A stretch of 64,000 bases of DNA from Carnegiea gigantea (GCA_029747015.1 JAKOGI010002287.1:59652-123651); one strand, 5' to 3'. Shown: positions 23,804 to 36,379, numbered from the stretch's first letter. Translations and numbers: made by a program. Notes: generated by a model not told the origin, from the letters alone.

Positions 23804-24153
23804 ATGGTAGTAGCTCCGGTGGGGTGGGGGTGGGTTTGGTTTTGGGCTGCTTGTCTGCAGGTCGTGCTTTTCTGGGATGTGACGGCATCTAGTGACTGCA
23901 TCTAGCGCCCCTGGTGGGTTGAGGTATGTCTCTACTCCTTGATTATTTCGCTCTCCGGCACATTTTCTCCTCCTTGGTTTTGGTTTGCATTCGTTTTCTC
24001 TATAAACTTTTTTTTTTTTCAAAAATTGTTTTGTGGGTCTTAAGGAATCGACCTCTCTATTGGTAGAAATACCGGTAGGGGTAAGGTTGCCTACAGCTGG
24101 ATCTCCCCAGACCCCGCGAAAGTGGGACCCACACTGGAAGTTGTTGTTGTTGT
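21482..24153 (+). mobile_element. RTE-type LINE, 5'-truncated, inserted in G1 leader
   Basis: This non-LTR retrotransposon lacks the 5' part of its endonuclease and ends in a short (TTG)n tail (24141-24153), the usual 3' end of plant RTE elements. The target-site duplication is acgtatctttgattt (21467-21481) versus acttatctttgattt (24154-24168), 14 of 15 matching. The 3' UTR (23804-24140) contains the conserved block ending tccccagaccccgcg. 5' truncation and a variable-length TSD are typical of target-primed reverse transcription. The insertion lies about 70 bases downstream of the G1 primer site. Confidence 0.92.
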
Positions 24154-24168
24154 ACTTATCTTTGATTT

Positions 24169-24653
24169 TTCAATTTTGTGTTCGTTAGTTTAGTTTTAGT
24201 TGTTTTAGTATAGTTGAGCTTTCTTATACTTTTGATTTTCGACTAGAGTTTATATTTCGTTTTTTTTTGGTCCATTTAATTTTGATTTTGGTTATTCTTT
24301 TCTGTTCAAATTAAAAAAGACTAACAATTTGGTTATTACGTAGGAAACAGGCACAGAAACAGCAGCAACAAAGAAAAAAAATGCTCTACTTTTGTGTTTA
24401 TGTTCATTTTAGATTTTGTGTGGTGTTTGAGTCTTTTTAGTCTTTCTTTTATTTTGATAGCATAGTTTTATTTTTGTTAGTTTATTTTGTTTTGTTCAAT
24501 TAATTATTTCAGTTTTTGTTTTTGTTTTAGTCATCAGTTTGTAAATAGTGTTCTAGATGCATTTTCTTCCCTTAAAAAACTAAAAAAATTAAAAACTTGA
24601 AAATCCAAAAAAATTGAAAAATTCTTAAAATTGAAAAAACACAAGCTTCAAGA
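24169..24653 (+). other. G1 leader, T-rich
   Basis: Untranslated leader of G1 between the LINE and the gag-like ATG. It is strongly T-rich and then A-rich (24580-24640), as in the matching G2 leader at 57850-58020. No gene is seen. Confidence 0.7.
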
Positions 24654-26024
24654 ATGCCGGTTTTTCATTTCCCACAATATGAGCATGAACCGTTTTGGAG
24701 TTATCTTTAGAAATTTAATGATTATCGTGCTCATTTGACTCAGAATTTTCAAAAATGGAAAATTTGCAAGGTCATTGTTGTGGGTCTAAATATTGAGATT
24801 AGAGGTTATGTAGAGTCTCTTTGTCCTGGAGGTTTAATTGGATTATTGTTTAGAACTCAAGATGAGGTTTGGAATTTCTTTGAACAGTTAGCTTGGGATA
24901 CCTATGCTTTTAAACAAACTAAAAATAATTTTGGATACACAACTCCTGATAAGTCTGTTTTTCATGCTAACCCTTACCCTCATTATCACTTTATGAATTC
25001 ACATAACCCCTCTTATTCTTGTGTGTCCCCTATTTTGTATGAATATTGTGACTTTTCTAATCATGATACTTGTAACTGTCCATGTTGTGATTATATTGAT
25101 GCTACTTGTGCAAGTGTTGAAAAGACAATTAATGAATTGATTGACAAACTGGTAGCAACTATGAAAGAGAGAATTCCTGAATAGTCTCAATGTTTTAATC
25201 AAAGTAGGGAGAATTATAGTGAGCCTGACTCTAGTTTAGGATCTCCTAAATATGAAGTTAGTTTCTATGATGATTTTGAGTCCTCTTATCTTGCTAGGCC
25301 TAACTTGAATAATGTCATGCCTTTGCCTAGTCTAGAACAAGAGAGTGACCTCCTTATGTCTTTATCACCTGATCTTGCACCCCACGCTAGCTCACCTAAG
25401 GATGTCACTAACGATGTCCTAGTTTATGCTGACTCACCCGTCCCTTTTAATGACTCTTGTGAGTTTGAGGTGTGTGAATAATTTGACACTGCTAGTGTGT
25501 TAGATATCAGCATCCAGTCTGACATTGAGCATCATGAGGTAGATGAGTCAGAAGAAGCTATTTTACAGGAGACATGTGTGGAGGTAATTGAACCCACTAA
25601 ATTGGAATTTAATGATGATATTCTTTTTGTAGAATATGAATCTTTTTTATGTGGGTTTAATGTCAATGTGGGTTTGGATGTGGATCTATGTGCTGAGTAT
25701 GAATCATTTTCTTTTGACCCCATCCAAACTGACCTCATTTTTAAATCTTGCAAGTCTGAATTGGTCGAGTGTGATAATCTTGGCACTAAGAATTTTGCTT
25801 TAGACCAGACTCTTACGCATATTGAATTTAACAGGCTTGTGGATTTTGCACCCACGGTTTTACCTAGACCACTCATTCATGATAACCCAATTTCTAGGCT
25901 AATGACCCACCAACTGGACAATTTGAATTGCATCTGCCTATTTAATGTTTGGGCCCATACATTTGATAAATTGAAGTGGGCCCTTGCCTTTGCTTTATTG
26001 CCATGGCGGATGTACTCATTTTAG
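24654..26024 (+). pseudogene. G1 gag-like protein
   Basis: One frame of 456 codons starts at ATG 24654 (FHFPQYEHEPFWSYL) and is interrupted by three stops: TAG 24708-24710, TAG 25182-25184 and TAA 25479-25481. Conserved blocks include LCPGGLIGLLFRTQDEVWNFFEQLAWDTY (residues about 61-89) and a Cys-rich zinc-knuckle-like segment CDFSNHDTCNCPCC. The second half is acidic. A homologous but more decayed version lies in G2 (about 30600-32048, minus). No protease or RT frame follows. It resembles gag proteins of plant gypsy elements, but I cannot name the family with certainty. Confidence 0.7.
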
Positions 26025-27507
26025 CTCAAACTCTTTAATCTCTATTGCATTACTTTTATTGACAGTCGGTCTTCTATGTTCCATAAGCTACTTCGCGCTC
26101 TAACGAGTTTTGATTTAAATAGCACTTTTCATCTTGATATGGAGTGGCTGATACTCCACAAGCCTCTAATTGTACGAATTTCTAGAGGCTATAGCTTAGG
26201 TGTACTTCTGCACCTGATCTGGTATATTAGCCCCTATTTTTCATCTCTTTTTCAATTTTTTCCTTGTTATATATATTTTTGTGGCTTTATTTTATTTTTT
26301 GTGTTCTTTTGAATTTTAGAGTCTTGTCTTTGTCTTTAGTTTTGCGTTTTCTTTTGCATTTTGTATATTTATGTTTCTTTGGTTTTTATTTTGTGTTTTT
26401 TGTTTCTTTTTACTCCCAATGAGGACATTGCGAGATTTAGGTGTGGGGTTGGGAAAACTTTGAAAAAGTTTGAAAACAATTGAAAGAAATTAAAAACTTT
26501 GAAAATTCAAAAAGATTTTTGTTTTGTTTTTGGGGAAGCTTCGTACTATTATGATCATCTTAAATCCCTTGTACTTTGATTTTTAGCTTGTATATAAGCA
26601 TGATGTGCATGATAGGTCTCTGTCCTTAGTGTGTCATTCTAAGCCCTAATTCTAACCCCAATTATTCATTATCGATATGTAATCTAATTTTTATTTATAC
26701 CATCACCATTATCTCAGGGTCTTAGTCTTTCATGATTGGCTCTCCCACTTGTCTTTGACAAGATTACTTTGGTTTTTGTTTGCATTCCAAAAAAACAAAA
26801 AAATTAAAAAGGGGGGAAAAGAAGGGGAAAAAAAGAATATGAAATAAAATTTGAAATGACAAGTATCCCTTTGAGGCATGCGCTATTGGGCGTTACCTTC
26901 TGAGGCATGTCCTACTGGGTGTTACCCTTTAAAGCAATACTGCTATTAGAAAAGCTTGCTTCCTATGTTAATAAGTCAATAATGTACTTTGTGTCAATCA
27001 AGTGGGATTGAGTTTGATTCAGGTAAATCGAAGTCCTAAGATAATAATACACTTGCACACGAGCACTAGGATGGATTCAAAGTCTTAAAGTATAGTAGGA
27101 TGAAAAGTTAGTGCTTTGATGTCATCCATGGGGTACAGAGCCTTGATGAGTACATTCTGTTTATATGTAGGCCAATATCTTTGCTACATGGGTGATTTAG
27201 TTACTTAGAATGTGCATAGTCTTCTCGCTTGTATATTTATGTTTGTAAGTCCAAACTGTTTTTCTATTTCCGTCGCTCTTTTCCTTTTTTGATTTATTTT
27301 TTTATAGATTTTGTAGGTATATCTTCTCCAAACCCTCACGAAATCTTACTCGTCTACTAGGGGTAACTTAGGGGTTTAAAGAGCTTGTTGCACATGCTAA
27401 GTGCAACCATGATTTCTACGAAAGTGAATTAGGATTTCATTTTCTTTTTTTAAGGATTTTTGGTTTTATTTTACTCGAGGACGAGCAAAACTTAGGTGTG
27501 GGGGTAT
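26025..27507 (+). other. G1 3' internal region and polypurine tract
   Basis: Mostly non-coding; 26076-26312 continues gag-like similarity (SMFHKLLRAL) to G2. A block tactcccaatgaggacattg (about 26411) also occurs inverted in G2 near 29675. Two near-identical short repeats ttgaggcatgcgctattgggcgtta and tgaggcatgtcctactgggtgtta lie near 26872-26930. The segment ends with cttaggtgtgggggta (27491-27506), the likely polypurine tract just before the LTR. Confidence 0.6.
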
Positions 27508-28864
27508 TTTTTAACCATAAATTATGATATTTTATACCTTTATATTATCTATTATTTGCTCAGAAAATAAATTATTAATTTAGGATTTTAATATTGGTTT
27601 TATTTGTTTTGTAGGAATTTTAGACATTTGAAGAATAAATAAATTGCTTGAAGAAAAAAAGAGAAAAATGAATCAAAAGGGGATTGGACACAAAAAGCAT
27701 TGGGTCAAGAAAAAGAGAAGAAAAACTCAAGAACCCAAACCTGGGTGTGAGGCCTAAGCCCGGTCCGCCCTTCCTTCTCCCATTCTCCCTTTCTCCTCGC
27801 TTTCTTCTCCCTTTAGGGCCAGCCTGCCCTTCTTTTCTTTCCCAGGCCCATTAGGCTGCCCCAGCCTGCTTTTTCCTTTAGCTGTCATGCGCATGTCACG
27901 TGAGCTCGGTCTTCTTTCCCCCAAACCTCTTCTTCTTCTTCTCTATTTCTCAACACCAGACCAAGGGAACCTGAAAACAGGGCAGCGACAAGCTCTTCAA
28001 GTCCCTCCACCATAACCGCCGCACTCCTCTCTTTCATTTTCCTCCATAATTCATCATAATGAGTCCACTCAACCGTTACCCAACATCCCTCGACCCTTTT
28101 TCTTCTTCTTTCCCTGCGCAGCTCAGGTCGAAAAACAGAACAGGGCCGTTCGTATTCCCCCAAACATCCATGGCGACCCTCTCTCTCTCATTCATTCAAT
28201 CCGTTGCTCCTTAATTAACCATCAACAATGGGACAGTTTCAAGGCAATTGAAGGGGACTATTTGGGGGTTGTTCTTATTTGGCCTTTAAAAGAGAAACAG
28301 AGGAGATGGGTAGAGTAGATTAGGGTAGTAGTAGAGAGTAGAGCTTCATGTAATTTCGATTTTCTTCAAATTCAGTCTGGTTTCATTTATTCAAACCTCA
28401 TTATTAATTTTCAACATTGTGAAATTAGAATTTTTTTTTTTTTTGGGAGTTCGAGTACAAGTTTGGATATCGGAATTCAATTTGCAAACGTTTATGTTGA
28501 ATTTCTGATTTGAGGTACTGTTTTCTTGAGCTTTTCTTCGGATTCGATTGCTCTGTTCTGCTGTGTGCCCGTGCTCGTTTCCCTTGCTTCATTTATCTAA
28601 GCTCATGAACTATTTACAGCTAAGTGTTGGTGAGGTGAAAACATTTGCAATTTGGTGTTGCTATGGCTAGTATTGTTCACAAATCGATGAATTAATCTTG
28701 TTCATTTAGCCTATTAATTTGCTGAATTGCCAATCATAATACTTGATTAATTTAGCATTTAGTTTTAATTAGAAGTTTTGGTAACCCAATTTCACAACCA
28801 TCGTTGAGGACGACACCCACAAGTGTTACAACAACTAAACCGTACGCTTACGGAATTCACTACA
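27508..28864 (+). repeat. G1 3' LTR
   Basis: 1357 bases, homologous to the 5' LTR but without the insertion. Its first five bases are degenerate (TTTTT against TGTTC), and it ends TCACTACA before the TSD CAATC. Scattered substitutions and indels separate the pair, so the insertion is not recent. Confidence 0.85.
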
Positions 28865-28869
28865 CAATC

Positions 28870-29790
28870 TAGGCAATTGCATCACTCTAATAACCAAATC
28901 ATCAAATTATATATGAATAGAATGTACAATCAAAAGACAATCTAATCACCAAATGCAGTCTAACGTTCACTTTTTCACCTCACACATAATATGCAATGAT
29001 ATGTACAACTTGCTGAATGTGTAAATGTATATCAATCCTTATGAATCAAGTTGCTAACATTGGCATGATCTGCGTCTTTGCCTAATTACCTTCTTTGCTC
29101 CATTTTCTCCCCCTTTTTCCTTTTTTCTAACAAGAATAATACCCACTTGACTACATATATTTGGGTCTTCCCTAAAAAGGGGTTTTATTAGAATGTGTGA
29201 AGTACTTATTTTAGTGCCCAAACAGATGTGGAATCAAGTAAAATAGTATATATTCAAGCTAACTAAAGATATGAAATAAAGATAGTGGCTTTGAACATTG
29301 GTGCTCGGGTTTCTATTTACATTTTTAGACATTTTTCCTTTTTTTTTCTTTTTTCATGTTTTTCAAGAGCTTAGAAGGTCATTTCAACAAACAAAAAGCT
29401 CACATGCCAACCTAACAACAAGACCCAAAGAATTGAAGATAAAGTGAGCTAGGTAGGTAAAAAATTACACATATGAGATGGGGTTATTATGAAAAATCGA
29501 ATCTGCATCCTCATTAGACATGTCATTATGCATACTCTATTCACATATAACTCATTAACTTGGCACTTGGGATTACAATCGCCAAAAAAAGAACAAAAAT
29601 CCTCAAAGAAAAACAAAAATCCTTCTGAATTTTTTAAAAATTTTCGAAAAATATGTACAAATGGGCACCTCACCCCTACAACAAAACTCCACAATGTCCT
29701 CATTGTGGGAACTAAGGCGCCAAAAAGTAATCACATAAGCTATAAAATTGTAAAACTAACACAAACTCACAGGTATATACAAACTAGGAT
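28870..29790 (-). other. G2 3' internal region
   Basis: No gene is seen. The first 200 bases match 60065-60268, showing they belong to the G2 family. The block complementary to aatgaggacattgtgg (near 29690) marks the same position as in G1. The rest is AT-rich. Confidence 0.65.
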
Positions 29791-30012
29791 TAGGGCTGTC
29801 AAACAGGTCGGGTCGGGTCGACCCATTTAATAAATGGGTCAATTTCGTGTCGGCCTTGAAAATAGCTTAGATTTGCTCACAACTGAAAAATAACAAGTTT
29901 TCACACTAAACGGTCAAATAGTGTCGACTTCGGGTCGAAATCGGTTCGGTTCGTATTTCTCTCAGTAAATTCGCGTCGGGTTATAGTGTCGGGTCAGACT
30001 TTGACAGCCCTA
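29791..30012. mobile_element. hAT-type MITE
   Basis: A 222-bp element bounded by the perfect 13-bp terminal inverted repeat TAGGGCTGTCAAA / TTTGACAGCCCTA and a perfect 8-bp TSD, ACTAGGAT, at 29783-29790 and 30013-30020. The 8-bp duplication and the TAGGG termini are hAT hallmarks. The interior has GGGTCGGGTCG repeats and a 21-bp palindrome (29820-29840). It has no coding capacity, so it would depend on a transposase elsewhere. It lies inside G2, giving another relative date. Confidence 0.93.
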
Positions 30013-30599
30013 ACTAGGATGCCACAAAACACAAAAGGAAACAAAAACAAAAACAAACTATAACACAAAATCAAAGTCACCAAAATAAATTAAAAAAACA
30101 AAATGAAGGAGCCACTAAATACAAAACAAAACAAAAGGAAACCTTAAACAAATCAAGACACAAAACAAAGAAAAAAAATATATGAAACCAACAAAACAAA
30201 AAGGAAAGCACTAACACATATTTACAAAAACATACAACTAGTGAAAAAAAAAACACAAAAAACCAAAAAGAAACAAGCGTCTACTAAACTGAACAAAACC
30301 TAAACCTAATTAACACATATTCACAAGCTGAATACACCGCTAATAACAAAACACCATCATAGCCAATTTGACTCAATAAATACCAAAATTTTCCTCAAGA
30401 TCGATCATCACACAATCACAATCCTAAATATCCACAACTACGTAAAAAAAGATAGAAAAGAAAGAAAAGAAAAAAAATTGAGAATAGGGAATGGATGAAA
30501 CGATCATACTAGGTTGGATATTGATTGCACCTAAACTAATGTCCCACTCATATAATGTCAAGGAGGTCCGTGGAGCATCACTCTTTCCATCTCAACTCA
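30013..30599 (-). other. G2 internal non-coding segment
   Basis: Very A-rich on the plus strand, with repeated acaaaacaaa motifs. No gene is seen. Confidence 0.6.
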
Positions 30600-32048
30600 T
30601 AAGCTACTACTCGTGTCAAAACCTAACAACTTGTCAAACATTCGGGCACATTCCTCACAAAAATGAAAGTCATTAGAAACAGGAGGTGTAGCCCAAATAA
30701 AGTGTATAAATGGAATGCAACTTAAGGCTCTCTTGAGCTCATCAAAGCTCTTAGCCCAATCAAAAGAGAGTATACACAAAATCAGACGCACTAGTCAATG
30801 ATCTGACAATGATATGACTATATGGATGCATAGATCATCAAGGTGGTCTGAATCACCAAAATGATGTCTAACATCTCTAAAAGGGGATGGGAAAGGACCA
30901 AGAAAATCCCAATGAAAAAAATATGAAAATCAGAGCCCATAGAATGGCCTAAAGTCAAGTTGTCATCTTAAAGTGATCCTCGAATCTCTCTACATCACTA
31001 TCATGAAGAGTCTGATCTAAATGAGGACTGCCAAGCACAAAAGTCTTAGATTCTATAAAAGTAGACTTAGGAGGGTCTAAAGAAGGAGAAGAATTTGGAA
31101 GGAAGAAGAAAGGGATGAAATGTGAGGGGTGGGAGTTAAATAAGGGGAAAACTCAATAGACATGGGATCATCAAACTCCATGTGAGGTGTAACCTCGCTA
31201 AACTCCACAATAGAAGGCTCATTAAGAGAGTTCTTCTTAAAAAAAATATCCTCTGACTCAACAAATATGCCACATTGATCATCACAACTAGATCAGTCTC
31301 AAATTCATCTTCCTCCTTAAGCTCTCTTAAGGGAGCTAAAGATGAGACAAATCATGAATGGTCATACGACCTTCAGTGGTGTCGGTAACTGTGCTAAAAT
31401 ATACGGAGGGCACAACTGCTAAAGGAGATGAGGGATAACTCGCTTCCTCGAGGTCATCACAATATGTATCATCATGAAAACCATACCCTAAAGGAATCAT
31501 CCTCACAAGACTTAATCGCAGGTGTAGGAGGACTCTCGACTAAGGTTAGTCCTTAGTAAACTATGCAAGTAAAACTCCCTATTAAAGGCAGCGAATGGCT
31601 CTAATCTGTGTGGTCTACCAAGCAGTGGACAAGTGTCAACATCATGATCAAAGGAATCACAATAATCACATGAAATAGGAGCACCTGGATTATGAGAGTG
31701 CACATAAGATATACCCCCCAAATTGACTCTCATCTAAAGGTGTAGCATACATCATATAACGATTGAGAATGGGGTGACTAAAGGCCTTTCTAGCATTATC
31801 ATACTCCTAAGTCTTATGAGACAAATATACAATGAAATCTCAAATTTCATCAGCAGTCTTAGTGAACAAATATCCCAAACCTCGGGGGTATATAGTCTCA
31901 ACATGACTAGATATTCATTATTAAGACCCTTAAAGGTCAAAAAGTAAATTTCTCATTTCTTAAAAGATCGATCAACACATTGGGCATGAAAGTCATTCAA
32001 TGTACTCAAATATTGCCAACATGTTTCATGCTCAAATTGGAACAAACT
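30600..32048 (-). pseudogene. G2 gag-like protein remnant
   Basis: On the minus strand several open pieces are colinear with the G1 gag: FEHETCWQYLSTLNDF near 32040-31985, TFKGLNNEYLVML near 31940, CDYCDSFDHDVDTCPL (zinc-knuckle-like, about 31665-31615) and CARMFDKLLGF near 30620. Frameshifts and stops separate them. The N-terminal start codon is on the far side of the copy B insertion (about 57845). It is followed downstream by non-coding sequence, with no pol. Confidence 0.65.
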
Positions 32049-34480
32049 TATAACACCCTGAATTTCGAATTCGTTTCTTTATTATAATCTTAACCTGCGC
32101 GGCAGCGAAAAAACCTAAGTGGGGTGCTACCGCCTTATTTCCTTCTTGAAAATACTAGGCTGAGTATCAATTAAAGCTCTAATGCAACTATATCCTTAAA
32201 TTAAAACATAAGTCTGAGTCTTCAACAATATAACAAAGTCCAACCTGAATCACAATCCTTAAAACAAGTCTAAACATAAACTAAATGAACACTACTAAAT
32301 TTGATTTCGCGGCCTTGCACTAATTCCCGTTCCCATCCCTATGCTCGTGCGCTTCACCTGAAAATAAAACGTTTTACAAAAATGAGATAAACTCAATAAC
32401 AACCACCCGCAATAGTTAAAACACGCCACAAATTCATTTCAAACCATTTTAGGGGTGGGGGAGATAACAGACCACATTTATGCATATTCACATTTATGCA
32501 TATTCAGTAAAAGCATACAGTCATACAAGTCTCTTTTATAAATTTTCAAGTTCTTAAGGGTGAGCGGCCCTATTGGGTCTCATGGCCAACACTTGGGTTT
32601 AATGTAGCCGCTTAACCTTAACCTGGCCTACTGCCACCTGGATGGTTACCGCTTAACCATACCCTAGCCTACCGTCATTATGGATGGTTATCGCTTAACC
32701 ATATCCTGGCCTACTGCCCATATAGACAGTTACCGCTAACCTGACCTACGTCCATCAAAAGGGCACGTGGTTGCTTACATACATGCACTTTTTCCGGGGA
32801 AGGCTAATGTCCTTCAACAACATCAACATAGCTTACAGTCGCACCCAAAGAGCCATTCATTATACATTCATACTTGCTCTTAAATTTTAAATCAACACGC
32901 ACATTCCAACCTGACCCAGTTCGATCCCTAAAGCATTTCCACAATATATATGTTTTTCTTTACGAATACAATCAGTCCAAATGCCCAAATGCACATTGAT
33001 ATAGCATGATAACTCAACATAAGCCACACAACTATTTCATTCCACGTTCAATTAGTAAAATCCATAATTCCACATATAACAAGGACATTCAAAGACAGTC
33101 CTTACCATTCTCATCAAACACATTCTTCAAACAACTTCAAGGAAGCGTTAGGGTATGATTCTTACCTGGAAATCCATAAAATTACGGGCTCAGTTTCTTA
33201 GTTGGGCCTAATAATCAACCCTTGGGCCAAAATAGTGTCCACACTTAGTCAAAATCTTACGAACCACATCTACAGCCCATCCCTCACTTAAATAATTTTT
33301 CTACAAATTTGTAGGCACTCTTAGGAATTTCCAAACTTGGTTATCCCAGTGTCCAGTGCTGGTTAGAAATTTAGCCCGAATTCCAGAAGCCATCACTAGA
33401 GCTTACGACTTCGAAACCCCAAGTTTTTATCCATTCTAAAAAGTTCAGTTTGTCCTCTATAATTCCTATGTTCAGCGTTTCTGACAAATCTGCCAACTAC
33501 TAGCTCAAAAACATCAAAGAACCTGTGCTGTCACTGGCTGCCTAGAGCCGGGTAGTCCTCGGTAAATCAGTCATAACTCACTCAATACATCTTCAATTTC
33601 CTCGATTCAAAAACTAGATTACTCAGTACATTCTGACCAGCTACCATCAAAATTTCATGATTTTTGGGTTATTTCACTATCATGGGTTGAATTCTTAAGA
33701 ACGGTTATGTTCAGTCTCAAATCAGAGGTATTCAGTCCACTATGTCCCCGTTCAAATGGCTTCTTTTGGTTCGGTTTTTCCACCATGACGGGTTGTCCAT
33801 CTGCCCACGCCCATACTAATGATTTCTAAGTCCCCTAACTTACCCAAATCAAGCCCAAGATGAAAACTTCAATCAATGAAAAACAAAAACGTCACTAAAG
33901 CTTACCTTGAGTCGGTTTTTGAAAAGAAGATGATTCCCCCATCACCCACTCTGATTTTAAATCAAGCAAAGGAGGAGGGGGCTTGTGCTGGTGGCGACTG
34001 AGAGACAGCAGTTGCATGGTGGTTGGGTGGTGGCGCATTAGGAGGGCAGTGGGAGGGAGAGAGATCACAGTGAGAGAGAGAGAGTACACGCGAGGGGGGG
34101 GAGAGAGAGAGAGCACGCAAGGGAGAGAGTGTGAGTGGGGCCGAGGGGTGGCCGGCCACTAGGAGGGGGGGAAGAGAGAAGTTTGAGTGGGAGGGAACAC
34201 GAGGTTAGGGTAAATTAGAAGGGAATGAAATGCATTCAAAATTTAAAAAAAAAATATAAGAGGGAGAAAGGTAAATAAATTTTAAACAAAATAAATTACA
34301 AACAAAATAAAAGTAAAGACGGCAAAATCCTCTTTTTTTTTTTAAAACAACCATATCATTTTGAAATAAATTGACTTGACTTGAGTCACACACTCCCTGT
34401 CAATCCACACCAAAATAAATAAATGGTCGGTCCATTCCAAAAATTCAAATCGCCCTGAAATGAACTTCCGGGGTTTTACA
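32049..34480 (-). repeat. T1 3' LTR
   Basis: 2432 bases. On the minus strand it starts TGTAAAACCCCGG and ends CAGGGTGTTATA; the expected terminal CA has decayed to TA. Colinear with 37320-39765. Contains GA-rich runs at 34070-34135. Confidence 0.9.
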
Positions 34481-34640
34481 TATTACCTCCCTTAAGAAAG
34501 TTTCGTCCTCGAAACTTCAATAATGTGCGCCAACACGGTAGTTTACAAAAACGAATTTTCGAGGGTTTTACATGCATGCACTTAGGAAAGTTTCGTCCTC
34601 GAAACTTTAATAACTTGCGACCACACGAAAACGCCACGAC
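34481..34640 (-). repeat. Duplicated T1 polypurine/LTR-border segment
   Basis: The motif gaaagtttcgtcctcgaaac occurs at about 34496 and again at about 34587, each preceded by a gggttttaca-type sequence that resembles the LTR end. About 90 bases next to the 3' LTR have therefore been duplicated, including a second LTR-edge-like stretch (gggttttacat, about 34563). Confidence 0.7.
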
Positions 34641-34839
34641 AGTGAATAGAGAATATACCAGTCGCGATGTTCGGAGCATCCTCCACTTCTTCCTTGCGCA
34701 TTACTTAAACTCTACCCCCAGTGTTTCGTGGTGGTTAGTTGGGGGCCTAGCCTGGTTCTGCTGGGGTGCTCGGCCCTGATAGTACTATTGGAGCTGCTGT
34801 CCTTGTCCCCCATGACCCTGGTCGGTAAGAGGTAGGGGA

Positions 34840-35833
34840 TGTGGGCAATCACGTATCTGATGTTGGGAGCTCCCGCAGCGGTAGCACCTCTTCACCAAGC
34901 GGCATTCCCGGGTGTAATGTCCGAGCCTTCCACAAGCATTACAGGTCACTCTGGGCCTATTGTTATCGTGCTGGCCTCCATGTGCATCGTTGTTGGAATT
35001 TTCCCTGGGGCCCTCTCGTACGGCTCTTGTGAGTGGAAGTTCTCTCGTTGATCCTCTTTTCTCTTGATTTCGTGCTGTTCATTGAAATAGTTGTTCCTTT
35101 CCTTCATCATCCTCGCCACATTCACCGTAGTGTCATACAGGTCCATGTAGGAGGTGTACTGATGCACTGGCATCTTCTACTTGATATTAGGGTTGAGTCC
35201 AGCCTCAAAATAGTTCATCTACAGCTTCTCTTCAGCTACAAAGGCCGGGGCAAAACGGGAAAGTTTCATGAACTTGGAGGCATACTCTAGTATACTTATT
35301 CCCCCTTGTTGCAGTTACCTAAATTCGTTATCCTTTGCCTTCTGGAGGGATACAGGATAGAAATGATCCTTAATCAGTTCTTTGAACCTCCTCCAGTCGA
35401 AGCCAGGCTTGTGCTGCCTCTCCTGCACAGTGGCACACCATAGGTTGGCCTTGTCCCTAAGATCAAACACAACAAAGCCCCCCCTCCACTCCTCAGGGCA
35501 TTGGAGAGCATCGAACAACTTCTTCATGCCCCGGATCCAATCCTCAAAGGCCTTGGGGTCAAGGGTGCCATTGTAGACGAGTGGGTTGTGACTCGCGAAT
35601 CTTTTGAACATGTACGAGTTGTCCTTCTCGACCTTCATCTCCTTAACCTCCATCAATTTCTGCAGGTGCTCGCTTTGTCACTGCAGCTACTCCCCTTGTT
35701 TGTGCAGTAGCTCCAGCAGTATTAGGTTGGTAAGCTCCACTCCTATTGGTAGGTTAGTTTCATCCACCTGACTACGAGGCCCGTTCCCATTCCTGGGACG
35801 GAGGGCTTCCAGTCTCTCCCTTAGACTAGCCAT
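34840..35833 (-). pseudogene. T1 gag (capsid and two zinc knuckles)
   Basis: The minus-strand frame from ATG 35833 (MASLRERLEALRPRNG) carries the retrotransposon gag core: YNGTLDPKAFEDWIRGMKKL, LRDKANLWCATVQER and FKELIKDHFYP. Two CCHC knuckles follow, CNACGRLGHYTREC (34943-34902) and CYRCGSSQHQIRDC (34887-34845). Stops occur after residue 48 (TAG, then TGA) and after the DNEFR segment, and a frameshift precedes the knuckles. Gag packages element RNA and forms particles. No pol frame follows before the LTR. The knuckle pair and primer type indicate a chromovirus-like origin. Confidence 0.88.
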
Positions 35834-36379
35834 GGGGATATTCGGGTTCACATGGGGTGTCAGAGTGGGGTTTAAGATTCATCGTTGTTTCCCGTCATCC
35901 TGTTCGGGGAATTAGTCAAATTTAGTCTCTCTCCTAATAGTTCGCGACTCACGTACTACTCTAGTTCAGTAAGACATCGTATACAACTGTATCATCTAAA
36001 ATCTTAACATAGGCTTTGGTTCACAGTCATATCAACTCTACCATGCTCACGTGGTCCAGTCACTTCATCACATGTCTCATATACATCATGTTGGTAACAC
36101 ATTTACAAAGCTCACATATTCACAGGTAACAAACAATAGCATCCAGGTAACTCAGAAAGGTTCAATTGCATTGGTTTATAACCATAAATGTTTCACATCA
36201 ATACTTTTCATTACATAAATACTCGATGACTTTATTAGCCCATAATGGCTTAGCAAAAGAATAGAAAGAGAAGCTAAATAGCACAGTCCTAGGAAGCAAA
36301 GCATTAAGCAGTTACTAGCATCTACTGTCCAGGGGCATCCATTGGACAGGTACCCCGACACATTCCACCATGTCTGCCT

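Larger units (their letters stand above)
18334..28864 (+). mobile_element. G1: gypsy-like LTR element (tRNA-Asp type, gag-only), inserted in G2
   Basis: The element has two LTRs (18334-21387 with an insertion, and 27508-28864), a tRNA-Asp-type primer site, a gag-like pseudogene and a polypurine-like tract. It is flanked by the 5-bp TSD CAATC at 18329-18333 and 28865-28869. Joining the flanks recreates the sequence seen uninterrupted near 60065 in the related copy, which confirms the insertion. No RT or integrase of LTR type is present; the only RT inside belongs to a nested LINE. It lies in the opposite orientation to its host G2, to which it is related. Confidence 0.85.

Noticed and set aside
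29805..29850. GGGTCGGGTCG run as a telomere-like repeat
   Set aside because: The unit differs from plant telomere TTTAGGG and lies inside a hAT MITE.
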